Program-made: the position numbers and the translations under genes
Shown: positions 35,672-43,055 of the stretch, in pieces
Position numbering within the stretch: position 1 is the first letter of the stretch
Layout of the letters: the number at the start of each line of letters is the position of its first letter
Notes under the pieces: generated by a model
The model's database searches: none
What the model saw: only the letters and a program-made list of their open reading frames with translations
Told to the model about the DNA's origin: nothing
Assembly (NCBI GenBank): GCA_022826925.1
Contig: JAJDTX010000070.1
Coordinates: 1-64,000 of the forward strand
Reading direction: 5' to 3'
DNA: 64,000 nt
Source of the DNA: Bryobacterales bacterium
GTDB lineage: Bacteria > Acidobacteriota > Terriglobia > Bryobacterales > UBA6623

Positions 35672-36069
35672 CACTCCCCCATCGCGGAGGGCACACCCTC
35701 CGGCACGTACACGACTTCCCCGCTCTCCAGCCGGTATGCCACGCCTAGGCGCGTGCCCCTTCCCGCCCCTCGCAGCTCGGAAGACTCGAGCTTCTCCATG
35801 CGCTCGCCGCGCTTGACGATCATTTCCATGTCCGGCTTTCCGGGATTCGTCACGATCGTGATGTCCTTCTGGCTCATTCGCGCCGCGATCTCGGCGAGGC
35901 TGTCCGCTCCAGCGAGAGCCAGCAGCAGGGCGACCACGAGGACCATCGACGCATCAAAGAGGTTGACCACGCCGACGAGCGGGTCGCCGGATCCGCCTGC
36001 GCCAGCGAGCGGATCAGCTGCCGAGTTCCAGTCCCGCAGCCGCGAGCGCTGCGGTCGATTGCTGTCCAT
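35671..36069 (-). CDS. DUF2149 protein with ExbD-like topology
   Basis: This 132-residue protein has a short charged N-terminus, one membrane helix (about residues 36-56) and an extracytoplasmic C-terminal domain. The C-terminal pattern NPGKPDMEMIVKRGE and GVAYRLESGEVVYVPEG fits DUF2149. The helix begins NLFDASMVLVVALLLAL, with Asp39 placed like the proton-carrying Asp of ExbD/TolR (FIDVMLVLL). Together with the neighbouring ExbB-like gene, which it overlaps by 56 bases, this suggests an ExbB/ExbD-type motor. Its stop codon overlaps the start of the CobN-like gene, so all three are made together. DUF2149 is otherwise uncharacterised; the ExbD comparison is mine. GGAG lies 7 bases before the ATG. 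Confidence 0.78.
   Translation of the reverse strand: MDSNRPQRSRLRDWNSAADPLAGAGGSGDPLVGVVNLFDASMVLVVALLLALAGADSLAEIAARMSQKDITIVTNPGKPDMEMIVKRGERMEKLESSELRGAGRGTRLGVAYRLESGEVVYVPEGVPSAMGE
35685..35702 (-). promoter_or_regulatory. Perfect hairpin just before the CobN start
   Basis: CGGAGGG and CCCTCCG form a 7-bp stem with a 4-base loop inside the last codons of the DUF2149 gene, ending about 14 bases before the CobN ATG. It includes a Shine-Dalgarno-like GGAGGG. It could tune translation of the much larger CobN-like protein relative to the motor subunits. Confidence 0.35.
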
Positions 36070-36655
36070 ACACTTGCTCCTCTTCTTCGCGCCAACGCTC
36101 GAGCAGGAACCGGATCTCGATCAAGTCCGCGCGTCCCCAGATCCTCGTGATGGTTCCAAGCCCGAACGCAACCCCTCCGATCACCAGGCCGATCACAGTC
36201 GTGGTGAATCCCAGCAGCAGGTTCGAGGCCATTTGCTGCATATTTCCCTCGGCAAGTCCCGCAAGAGCGGGTTGCAGGGGAATGAGCGTTCCGATCAAGC
36301 CCAGCATCGGGCCCGCCCGGGACACGATTGAGAGTTTTTCGATCCGGGCACGCAGGGCCGTCTCGATGTCGGTGACCTGCCTGTCGACGAAAACGCTTTG
36401 GAGTCCATGGGCTTCCAGCGCGCTCCGCACGGCCCCGAACCGGCCTCGCCACGACTGCAGCAGGAACCCGTTCAGGGACAATCCCTCCGCCCGGCACGCG
36501 GTCAGGCTCGCTCGATTGGCGCGCCGGTCGACAGCCTCGGAGAGCAACTGCCCGACGAGGTAAGTCATGCCAACGAATAGTGCGAGAACGGCAACCAGCG
36601 TGGGCACGAGGAACGCGCTGGAGAGGGAGTAGAGGATTCCCGACAGGACTTCCAT
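36014..36655 (-). CDS. MotA/TolQ/ExbB-type proton channel protein
   Basis: This 213-residue membrane protein has an N-terminal helix (about residues 8-38), a cytoplasmic middle part and two closely spaced helices (about 112-135 and 145-175). The last region, GPMLGLIGTLIPLQPAL and LGFTTTVIGLVIGG, carries the conserved Gly/Thr pattern of TolQ/ExbB/MotA channels. Such channels use the proton motive force to drive a partner that spans the periplasm. No standard ExbD or TolR is beside it; the overlapping DUF2149 gene probably fills that role. Sitting with a periplasmic CobN-like protein, it may power that enzyme or the TonB receptor downstream. Confidence 0.88.
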   Translation of the reverse strand: MEVLSGILYSLSSAFLVPTLVAVLALFVGMTYLVGQLLSEAVDRRANRASLTACRAEGLSLNGFLLQSWRGRFGAVRSALEAHGLQSVFVDRQVTDIETALRARIEKLSIVSRAGPMLGLIGTLIPLQPALAGLAEGNMQQMASNLLLGFTTTVIGLVIGGVAFGLGTITRIWGRADLIEIRFLLERWREEEEQVYGQQSTAALAAAGLELGS

Positions 36656-36676
36656 CGCTAGTTACGCCTAGGGGGA

Positions 36677-37336
36677 CTAGTAGGACCTTGTACGGCGGGC
36701 GACCAAGAACGAGAGACCAACCATCAACGCAACAATGCCAAGAACGGAGAGCGACTCGACCCAGTCGATGTGCTGGGCCAAGATTCGCGGGGTCTGTGAC
36801 TGGTGCGGAAGCAAGACCAGCAGCAGGGCGCTCATATTCGACACCGCGGCAAACCCCAGCGCGGCGCCGACGCTCGCGTCAAGTTTGGCCCGGCGGCGGG
36901 CTGCAAACGCAGCGGCAAGGACGACCCCGCCATAGACGGACATGACCGAAACTCCGGCCAAGAACCCCGGCAGGTTGGACCAGCGAAGGGCCTGCCAAGT
37001 AGCGGCACCTGCCGCGTAGAGCAGCAGCGGCGACGGGATCGCGAACAGCCACCCAGACCGCGATTGGGGACGGCTCGATCGCCTCGCTCGCTCGAACAGG
37101 ATCCACAAGAGGCCGTGTACGCCGATCGCGGCGGCCCACGCGGAGGGCTCGTTGACGAGCGCCCGCGCTTCGGCTTGCGACAATCTCTCGGTTAGGAGGC
37201 CGAGAACCGCGCCGGCAGCGAGCAATGACGTCGCATACGCCAAGCGCAAGCCGCGATTTCGAAACGCGGCCAGCCCTAGGGAATCTCTCGCGGCGAACAG
37301 TCCCAATGCAAGCAGAATTAGCAGCAACCAATCCAC
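36677..37336 (-). CDS. Seven-helix membrane protein, first gene of the CobN unit
   Basis: This 219-residue protein is almost entirely hydrophobic, with about seven predicted helices (near residues 2-17, 33-50, 67-85, 96-115, 123-146, 154-177 and 189-212). I cannot assign a family with certainty. Its place beside DUF2149, an ExbB-like channel and CobN matches the position taken by the predicted transporter family DUF2162 in some archaeal and bacterial CobN clusters, so an inner-membrane transport role is possible. It starts at GTG and is followed after 21 bases by the ExbB-like gene. No promoter was identified with confidence in the 213 bp upstream. Confidence 0.65.
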   Translation of the reverse strand: MDWLLLILLALGLFAARDSLGLAAFRNRGLRLAYATSLLAAGAVLGLLTERLSQAEARALVNEPSAWAAAIGVHGLLWILFERARRSSRPQSRSGWLFAIPSPLLLYAAGAATWQALRWSNLPGFLAGVSVMSVYGGVVLAAAFAARRRAKLDASVGAALGFAAVSNMSALLLVLLPHQSQTPRILAQHIDWVESLSVLGIVALMVGLSFLVARRTRSY

Positions 37337-37469
37337 GACGCGCCCAACCTGCTGATGCTAGGGAAATCGGATTCGAATTCCGAGAAATACCCGGCAAGCA
37401 GGTACGTTTCGCTCGCCAGCGGCGCTGAATTTCGCGCTAGCGGGCCTGCCCGAGCCTCGCGAGCCGCGT

Positions 37470-37502
37470 CTGTCGAGCAAGCCGCAAACCACTGATCGAC
37501 AG
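37470..37502. repeat. Inverted repeat upstream of the CobN unit
   Basis: CTGTCGA (37470-37476) and TCGACAG (37496-37502) are perfect inverted 7-mers separated by 19 bases, about 135-165 bases before the first gene of the CobN unit. It could be an operator for a dimeric regulator or a hairpin after the PqiC-like gene. I looked for cobalamin riboswitch features here and did not find them. Confidence 0.4.
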
Positions 37503-37549
37503 GTCTTTAGCTTCGCACGGCGCGGCCGCAGCGCGATCCTGCCGGAGTT

Positions 37550-38158
37550 CTAACCGGGCGGGCGCAGATGACGGTCCAGTTCGCCGGAGAGCTGCCGGAT
37601 CGCCTGCTCGGCCGCGGCGCTGAGACCCGCAACCACGGAGCGCACCTCGCTAGCGGACACCTGCTCGTTCTTCTCGGCGGTGCCGGCCCAGACCACGCGC
37701 GCGGTCGCAGATTCAACTAGCTCCAGCGAGATTTCGACGGCGGCCCGCACGCCGCCGCCGTGGTCTACCTCCTCGAGACGCCGCAACTCCCCGCGCAGCA
37801 CGTAGTCCGCGGCCGTGCGGCCATCGAAGTGGTCCAGGCGCGCGAACGTTCCCAATGCCAGCACCTGCTCGCGCAGGGCGCGCGAAACGCTTTCCTGCGG
37901 ATCCTCGGCCCAGCGGTGGTACTCGTAGTAGCCCACTTCCACCGGGGACTCGCGGTAGATGATGCGGCCTTGGCGAATCACGCCGCCCACCCGGATGGGC
38001 ATCAGGATGGCAGTGTGTTCCAGCGGCGCAGCAGCCGGGGCCAAAGCCGGCAGGTCGAGCACGTAGTAGTTGGTTGGCGGCACGGCACCGCCACAGGCCC
38101 AACACGCCACGGCGAGGCAGGCCAGGCCCAACCGCCGTCGCTGGAGGGCAATTTTCAT
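37550..38158 (-). CDS. ABC-transport auxiliary lipoprotein (PqiC-like, DUF330)
   Basis: This 202-residue lipoprotein has a short signal with cysteines at a lipobox-like position (LAVAC or WAC near residues 16-22), followed at once by NYYVLDLPAL, the characteristic start of the PqiC/ABC auxiliary family. Conserved LMPIRVGGVIRQGRIIYRES and the acidic EYHRWAEDPQESV segment fit the same family. These lipoproteins work in the outer membrane with MCE proteins that move lipids between the membranes, but no MCE gene lies nearby. I placed the start at the ATG at 38158, before the signal. It diverges from the zinc-ribbon gene with only 24 bp between start codons. Confidence 0.82.
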   Translation of the reverse strand: MKIALQRRRLGLACLAVACWACGGAVPPTNYYVLDLPALAPAAAPLEHTAILMPIRVGGVIRQGRIIYRESPVEVGYYEYHRWAEDPQESVSRALREQVLALGTFARLDHFDGRTAADYVLRGELRRLEEVDHGGGVRAAVEISLELVESATARVVWAGTAEKNEQVSASEVRSVVAGLSAAAEQAIRQLSGELDRHLRPPG

Positions 38159-38166
38159 GCTAATCT
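38158..38166 (+). promoter_or_regulatory. Extended -10 element for the zinc-ribbon gene
   Basis: TGCTAATCT ends 16 bases before the ATG at 38183, and so overlaps the start of the divergent lipoprotein gene. A leader of about 9 bases would result. Confidence 0.4.
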
Positions 38167-38182
38167 GATCCAGGCCGTTATT

Positions 38183-38494
38183 ATGACGGATCGATCCCTC
38201 TCCTGTTATCGCTGCGGGCACACCCTACGCTTGATGCCGCGCGAGAGGATTGAGCGCAACGCGACCTGCTCGTCGTGCGGCGCCGACTGGCATTCCTGCG
38301 TCCATTGCAGATTCTTCGATCCGGGCCGCAACAACCAATGCTCCGAACCTCAGGCGGAGTGGGTCCGGGACAAGGAGCGCTCCAACTTCTGCGGCTACTT
38401 CGAGCCTCGCTCGTCGGTCAACCTCACCGCCCGCGGCGGCCGGAACCCCGCCGCGGATGCGCGAGAGGCATTCCACAACTTGTTCAAGAAGTAG
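38183..38494 (+). CDS. Small cysteine-rich zinc-ribbon protein, function unknown
   Basis: This 103-residue protein has CxxC pairs at CYRC (residues 8-11), CSSC (29-32) and CVHC (39-42), plus single Cys in QCSEP and NFCGYF, enough for two zinc sites. The closing pattern EPQAEWVRDKERSNFCGYF recurs in uncharacterised proteins of many Proteobacteria, so this is a conserved family rather than a chance frame. No catalytic motif, signal or membrane segment is seen, and a nucleic-acid or protein-binding role is only a guess. The ATG at 38183 begins right before the first CxxC; the open frame upstream is antisense to the lipoprotein gene. Confidence 0.78.
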   Translation: MTDRSLSCYRCGHTLRLMPRERIERNATCSSCGADWHSCVHCRFFDPGRNNQCSEPQAEWVRDKERSNFCGYFEPRSSVNLTARGGRNPAADAREAFHNLFKK

Positions 38495-38625
38495 TCTCGG
38501 TCCCGTACCGGCTCTCCAAGTCGTGTCCACACTGCTGGCCCTGTCTCCCGTAGCAGGAACCCCAGCAACGGACGGAACTTCAGGCAGTCCTGCAAGGACC
38601 CCGAAGAGGATCTGCGGCAAGGGAG

Positions 38626-39429
38626 CTAGCGGCCGTGGTAATCGGTCCTCTCGCCTCGGGGGCGGTTCTTGAACTCCCGGGCCAGCCGCACGAAAGCGTC
38701 AACCACGGCTTCGAAGATCGGACGGCCCTTCGCAGCCGAGGCGATCGTCGCATCCCCGTATGTGCCGGTCTTGCTGAATCGCGTCCATTCATCCATCACG
38801 TGCACGGGCGACCCGTCCATCAGGTCCATCCAGATGAACTCGGACTCGGGCATCCCGATCTCCTTGACCGCCTTTTCCATCTGCACCTTGTCCGGGGCCA
38901 GATGGAGATAGACCGACGTCTCGAGTTCCCCGGCGTGCGACATTCCGCCGCGCCCGGACTCCCGCTGCATGCGGATCTCCTCGCGGGCCAGGCCGGGCCA
39001 GATGAACGTTCCGCAAAGCGCGTCCGTCTCTAGGATCGTGCGCCGCGCGACGAGATCCAAGACGGGCATGTTCGACCCGTGCCCGTCGGCGATCAGAATC
39101 CGCCGGAAGCCGTGGTGCGCAACGCTCTTGGTCACGTCCAAGACGAAATGCAGGAGATGCTCCTGCTGGATGTCAATCGTGCCGGTGAAGTCCATGTGGT
39201 GCGTCTCGAATCCGTACGGGATCAACGGCAGCAGCAGGATGTCGCCATCCGCTCGTTTCGCCGCCTCCTCGCAAATGCTCCAAATCAGGAAGTTGTCCGT
39301 GTCGAGAGGCAAGTGGTGTCCGTGGTCCTCCACGGAACCGATCGGCAGCACGATGACAGGTTGCTCGCCGACCCTGCCGCCGAGTTCCTGCCACGTGTGG
39401 TGGTGGTAGAGATACGAGATCTTGGGCAT
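38626..39429 (-). CDS. Creatininase-family amidohydrolase
   Basis: This 267-residue enzyme belongs to the creatininase family, which opens cyclic or linear amides with two metal ions. The metal residues fall at the same numbers as in Pseudomonas creatininase: E34, H36 and D45 in GSVEDHGHHLPLDTD. The segments ADGHGSN and SHAGELETS supply the later His and Glu ligands. Relatives act on creatinine, pterin precursors (ArfB) or mycofactocin peptides (MftE); the substrate here is unknown. It lies 4 bp downstream of an MFS transporter gene on the same strand, suggesting uptake and hydrolysis of one compound. Confidence 0.87.
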   Translation of the reverse strand: MPKISYLYHHHTWQELGGRVGEQPVIVLPIGSVEDHGHHLPLDTDNFLIWSICEEAAKRADGDILLLPLIPYGFETHHMDFTGTIDIQQEHLLHFVLDVTKSVAHHGFRRILIADGHGSNMPVLDLVARRTILETDALCGTFIWPGLAREEIRMQRESGRGGMSHAGELETSVYLHLAPDKVQMEKAVKEIGMPESEFIWMDLMDGSPVHVMDEWTRFSKTGTYGDATIASAAKGRPIFEAVVDAFVRLAREFKNRPRGERTDYHGR

Positions 39430-39433
39430 CGAT

Positions 39434-40684
39434 TCAGTCTTGGACGCGCCGTTCCGGATCGATCAAGAACCACAACACCGCCCCCATACCATACACAACG
39501 GTCGCGGCCCAGAACATTGACTCGAACGAGCCGAACCGCGAAGCGAGCCACGCGGCGGAAATCGGCGAGATGACTGCGGACGCGCTCGATGCCGTGTTCA
39601 TGAATCCGGTTGCCGTCCCGCCATAGCGGTGGCCGACATCCACGCAAACCGCCCATGCCACGGGCAGCGTGAGGTCCTGCGCCCCTTGCGCGAAGGCCAT
39701 CCACAACACCGCCGCCAAAGGCTCTCCGGCGACCGCCGCCATGGCGAAGCCCACCGCGGCCAACGCGAACCCCCCGATCCCGACCGCCCTGCGCCCCCAG
39801 CGCAGGCCCGCCCGCCGGACCAGCCAGTCGGAGAAGGTGCCGCCGGCCACGCAGGCAGCCGCGCCCACCAGCAACGGGATCGCCGAGTAGAGGCCGGAGC
39901 GCTCCAGAGTCAGGCCGTGCTCGTCCATGAGGTACGTCGGGAGCCAGGTGACGAAGAAATAGAACCCGTATGCGGAGCAGAAGTACATGCCGAACAGGGC
40001 CCAGAGGTTGCCGTCGGCGAGCATGCGCCGCCACGGGACCACCGAAGCCTCGGCCGGCGGAATGCCCTCCGAGCGGATGTACGCCAGTTCAGACTCCCCG
40101 ACTTCTGGATGATCGGCCGGATCGTCCGTGTACCATCGCCAGAACAGCCAACACCAGAACAACCCGATGGTCCCGAGCACCGCAAAGGTGGGGCGCCATC
40201 CGATCAGGGCAATTAGAAGCGCCGCGATGGGAGGAGCCGCAGACCCACCCAGGCGGGCTCCCATCCACATCAGACCGGTGGTGCGGCCTCGCTCGCTGGC
40301 CGGGAACCACCGGGCGAGGGCCCGGGTCAGGGTCGGAAAGGCGCCGGCCTGTGCGGCGCCAAACAAGAAGCGAATTCCGGCCAGCGTTGCAAATCCCCGC
40401 ACTGCCCCGGTCAGGATTGTGAGCAGCGACCATGCGGCAACGATCGGGGCCATCAGCCGCTTTTGGCCGAAGCGGTCGCCGATCCATCCCGTTGGAATCT
40501 CGAACAGACCGTAGGCTAGGGCGAATGCGCTGAAGACATAGCCCATGCGGACGCTGCTCAGCCCAAGGTCCTCGACCATGAACGGCGCGGCAACGGAAAT
40601 GCAGACCCGGTCGAGGTAGGTGACGAACGCCACCGTGACCGCGAATACCAAAGTGAGGTTGCGGGCGTTGGTGTCGGTCCTCAC
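39434..40684 (-). CDS. MFS transporter (anion:cation symporter type)
   Basis: This 416-residue protein has 12 predicted membrane helices with the MFS loop motif GWIGDRFGQKR between helices 2 and 3 and RFLFGAAQAGAFPTLTRALARWFP, which is typical of the ACS subfamily that moves sugar acids, phthalate-like acids and similar organic anions with protons. A second loop (about residues 190-215) is cytoplasmic. The start is GTG with an extended -10 twelve bases upstream. The creatininase-family gene follows after 4 bp, so the two are one operon and the cargo may be the amide or acid that enzyme uses. Confidence 0.88.
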   Translation of the reverse strand: MRTDTNARNLTLVFAVTVAFVTYLDRVCISVAAPFMVEDLGLSSVRMGYVFSAFALAYGLFEIPTGWIGDRFGQKRLMAPIVAAWSLLTILTGAVRGFATLAGIRFLFGAAQAGAFPTLTRALARWFPASERGRTTGLMWMGARLGGSAAPPIAALLIALIGWRPTFAVLGTIGLFWCWLFWRWYTDDPADHPEVGESELAYIRSEGIPPAEASVVPWRRMLADGNLWALFGMYFCSAYGFYFFVTWLPTYLMDEHGLTLERSGLYSAIPLLVGAAACVAGGTFSDWLVRRAGLRWGRRAVGIGGFALAAVGFAMAAVAGEPLAAVLWMAFAQGAQDLTLPVAWAVCVDVGHRYGGTATGFMNTASSASAVISPISAAWLASRFGSFESMFWAATVVYGMGAVLWFLIDPERRVQD

Positions 40685-41099
40685 GGAGGCTGCTGAATTC
40701 TAGCACCGCCATTCCAGCCGGCGGGCTCAGCTCAACAGGGCTTCCGTAGCGTCTAGGCCCGTCCCGCGCAGCACCCCTGGAATCTCTGTCACGAAAGGGC
40801 GGAGCGTAAGTGATGCGTGGGGGAGCAGCCGGCTTCTTGGGCGCGGAGACGGGATTCTGTATTTTGAAATGCGGGATCTGCCGACCTTCGCAAGCACCGC
40901 GAGCGCACCGCAAGCAAGCTGGCCGTGGTAATCGATGCCGTGGTTGTTAAGGTTGCGGCGGCGACCCAGCAGGCTCTTGGATAGGCCCGGCGCCGAGATG
41001 CATCCAGCAAGCTACAGTAGCAACTCATCCCAAAGGCCTAAGAATCGCGCGCGAATAGCGCCAAGCGAAAGCGCCTGAACCCGTTCGAGGACTCCCCGC
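40685..41099. other. Divergent intergenic region, 415 bp
   Basis: This gap separates the MFS gene (minus) from speA (plus). Short open frames on both strands show nothing recognisable. GAGGA about 8 bases before the speA ATG is its likely ribosome binding site, and GCGC repeats flanking a short loop near 41050-41075 could form a weak hairpin. I see no RNA gene. Confidence 0.5.
40697..40705 (-). promoter_or_regulatory. Extended -10 element for the MFS/creatininase operon
   Basis: TGCTAGAAT on the minus strand lies 12 bases before the GTG at 40684, predicting a 5- to 6-base leader. No clear ribosome binding site is seen. Confidence 0.45.
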
Positions 41100-43034
41100 A
41101 TGCCCCTAGCAGAACAGCCTTCCGTCGATGCCGGCGCCGAACCTTCGGCCATCGAGCGCGTCTCGCGGATCTATGGCTTGGACAACTGGGGCTTCGGCTA
41201 TTTCGGCGTGAACCCGTCCGGCCATCTCAGCGTTACGCCACACAAGATTCCCGGCCTCGCGGTAGATGTCTACGAGGCCGTGCGGGACCAAGTGGGCAAT
41301 CAGCTCTCGCCCCCCTTCCTGCTGCGCTTCCCGCAGATCTTGGACGAGAGGCTGGCGTCGCTGCACCAAGCCTTCTCCACTGCCATCGCGGAGTTCGACT
41401 ACGGCGGGCGCCACATCGGCGCCTACCCGGTCAAGGTCAACCAGCGACCCGAAGTTCTGGGCCGCTTGGTGGAATCGGGCCGTCGCTACGACTACGGCCT
41501 CGAAGTCGGCAGCAAGGCCGAGTTGATCGCGGCCCTGTCCATGCCGCTGGCGGAAGGGTCTCTGATCATTTGCAACGGCCTCAAGGACGACCTGTACCTG
41601 CGCTTGGCCATGGCCGCTGCCAAGCTCGGGCGCAAGGCCGTGATTGTCGTGGAAGACCTCCAGGACTTGCAGCTGACACTCAAGCTGGCCCGCGCCCAAG
41701 GCCTGCTGCCGCCGATCGGACTGCGGGTCAAGCTAGGCGCTCGGGGGAGCGGCAAGTGGGAGGACTCTTGCGGCGAGTTCGCCAAGTTCGGTATGAGCAC
41801 GATCGCCCTGGTGCGGGCCTTGGACCTGATCAAGGAATGGGGCGCGGCGAGCCAGCTCACGATGCTGCATTTCCACGTCGGCTCTCAGGTCAACGATATC
41901 CGCCGGGCCAAGCAGGCCTTCAAGGAGGCCGCGCGCGTCTACGCCAAGGCGCGCAAGGCGGGCTTCGACATCGCCTACCTCAACGTGGGCGGCGGCCTCG
42001 GCGTCGATTACGACGGCTCGCGCACCGCCAGCGAGTTCTCGATGAACTACTCGGTCCAAGAGTTCGCCAACGACATCGTCTACACGCTGGGAGAGGTCTG
42101 CGCCGGCGAGGAAGTGTCCGCGCCCACCATCGTCACCGAGCACGGCCGGGCGATGGTGGCCTACCACTCGATGCTGGTCACCGACGTGCGCAAGGTGGTC
42201 ACGCCTGGCCTAGTCGCCGACGGCGAGTTCGCCGAGGTCGAATCGGACGCCCCGCCGGTGCTGGAACTGGTCGACATCGCCGAGGGCATCAACGCCAAGA
42301 ACTTTCGCGAGCGCTACCACGACGCCGTGCAACAGCGCGGCGACATGAATTCGCTGTTCGAACTCGGATATCTGGGCCTGCGCGACAAGGCCAAGGGAGA
42401 GGCCCTGTTCTGGAAGATCTGCCGCCGCGTCGCACGCCTTTCGCGCCAGATGAAGCACCGCCCCAAGGAACTGCAGGATCTGGATCAGATGCTGGCGTCG
42501 AGATTCGTCTGCAACTTCTCGATGTTCCAGTCGATCCCGGATTTCTGGGCGTTCGACCAGCTGTTCCCGATCATCCCCATACACCGCTTGAACGAGATCC
42601 CGACCGAACGCGGCGTGCTGTGCGATATCACCTGCGACTCCGACGGCACCGTCGACCGCTTCGTGGATACCAAGCACTTCAAGGAATCGCTCGAGTTGCA
42701 CGCCCCGCGGCCCGACGAGCCGTACTATCTGGGCATCCTGCTGTTGGGCGCCTACCAAGAGACGCTGGGGGATATTCACAACCTGTTCGGAACGGTCACG
42801 GAGCTCAACGTGGCGGTCGGGACGGACGGGCGGCGCGTCGTCAGCCAGCCGATCCGGGGCGACAACGTGCGGGACGTGCTCGGCGATTTCGGCTACCAGC
42901 CCGAGGCCCTGCGCGAAGCGCTGGCGCGCCGGCTGGCCGAGCGCAAGCAAGCGGGGCTGATCGGTGACCAGGACGAGCACGAGGTGCTGGCCACTTCGTC
43001 GCGGGTCTTGGACGACTATACTTACCTGGTCTAG
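41100..43034 (+). CDS. speA: Biosynthetic arginine decarboxylase
   Basis: This 644-residue enzyme converts arginine to agmatine, the first step of polyamine synthesis by the agmatine route. The pyridoxal phosphate lysine is K112 in AYPVKVNQ. LHFHVGSQV, the glycine-rich NVGGGLGVDYDG and the catalytic Cys in CDITCDSDG are all present, as are the SpeA-specific helical insertions. Its length is normal for SpeA and much longer than lysine or diaminopimelate decarboxylases. It stands alone; agmatine-processing genes are not in the window. An acyl-CoA synthetase gene follows after 21 bp and may be cotranscribed. Confidence 0.96.
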   Translation: MPLAEQPSVDAGAEPSAIERVSRIYGLDNWGFGYFGVNPSGHLSVTPHKIPGLAVDVYEAVRDQVGNQLSPPFLLRFPQILDERLASLHQAFSTAIAEFDYGGRHIGAYPVKVNQRPEVLGRLVESGRRYDYGLEVGSKAELIAALSMPLAEGSLIICNGLKDDLYLRLAMAAAKLGRKAVIVVEDLQDLQLTLKLARAQGLLPPIGLRVKLGARGSGKWEDSCGEFAKFGMSTIALVRALDLIKEWGAASQLTMLHFHVGSQVNDIRRAKQAFKEAARVYAKARKAGFDIAYLNVGGGLGVDYDGSRTASEFSMNYSVQEFANDIVYTLGEVCAGEEVSAPTIVTEHGRAMVAYHSMLVTDVRKVVTPGLVADGEFAEVESDAPPVLELVDIAEGINAKNFRERYHDAVQQRGDMNSLFELGYLGLRDKAKGEALFWKICRRVARLSRQMKHRPKELQDLDQMLASRFVCNFSMFQSIPDFWAFDQLFPIIPIHRLNEIPTERGVLCDITCDSDGTVDRFVDTKHFKESLELHAPRPDEPYYLGILLLGAYQETLGDIHNLFGTVTELNVAVGTDGRRVVSQPIRGDNVRDVLGDFGYQPEALREALARRLAERKQAGLIGDQDEHEVLATSSRVLDDYTYLV

Positions 43035-43055
43035 GGCCAGTCTGATCGCTCTCCG

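Noticed and set aside
37337-37549. Cobalamin riboswitch before the CobN unit
   Set aside because: No B12-box or conserved core sequence was found on the minus strand; only a simple inverted repeat is present.
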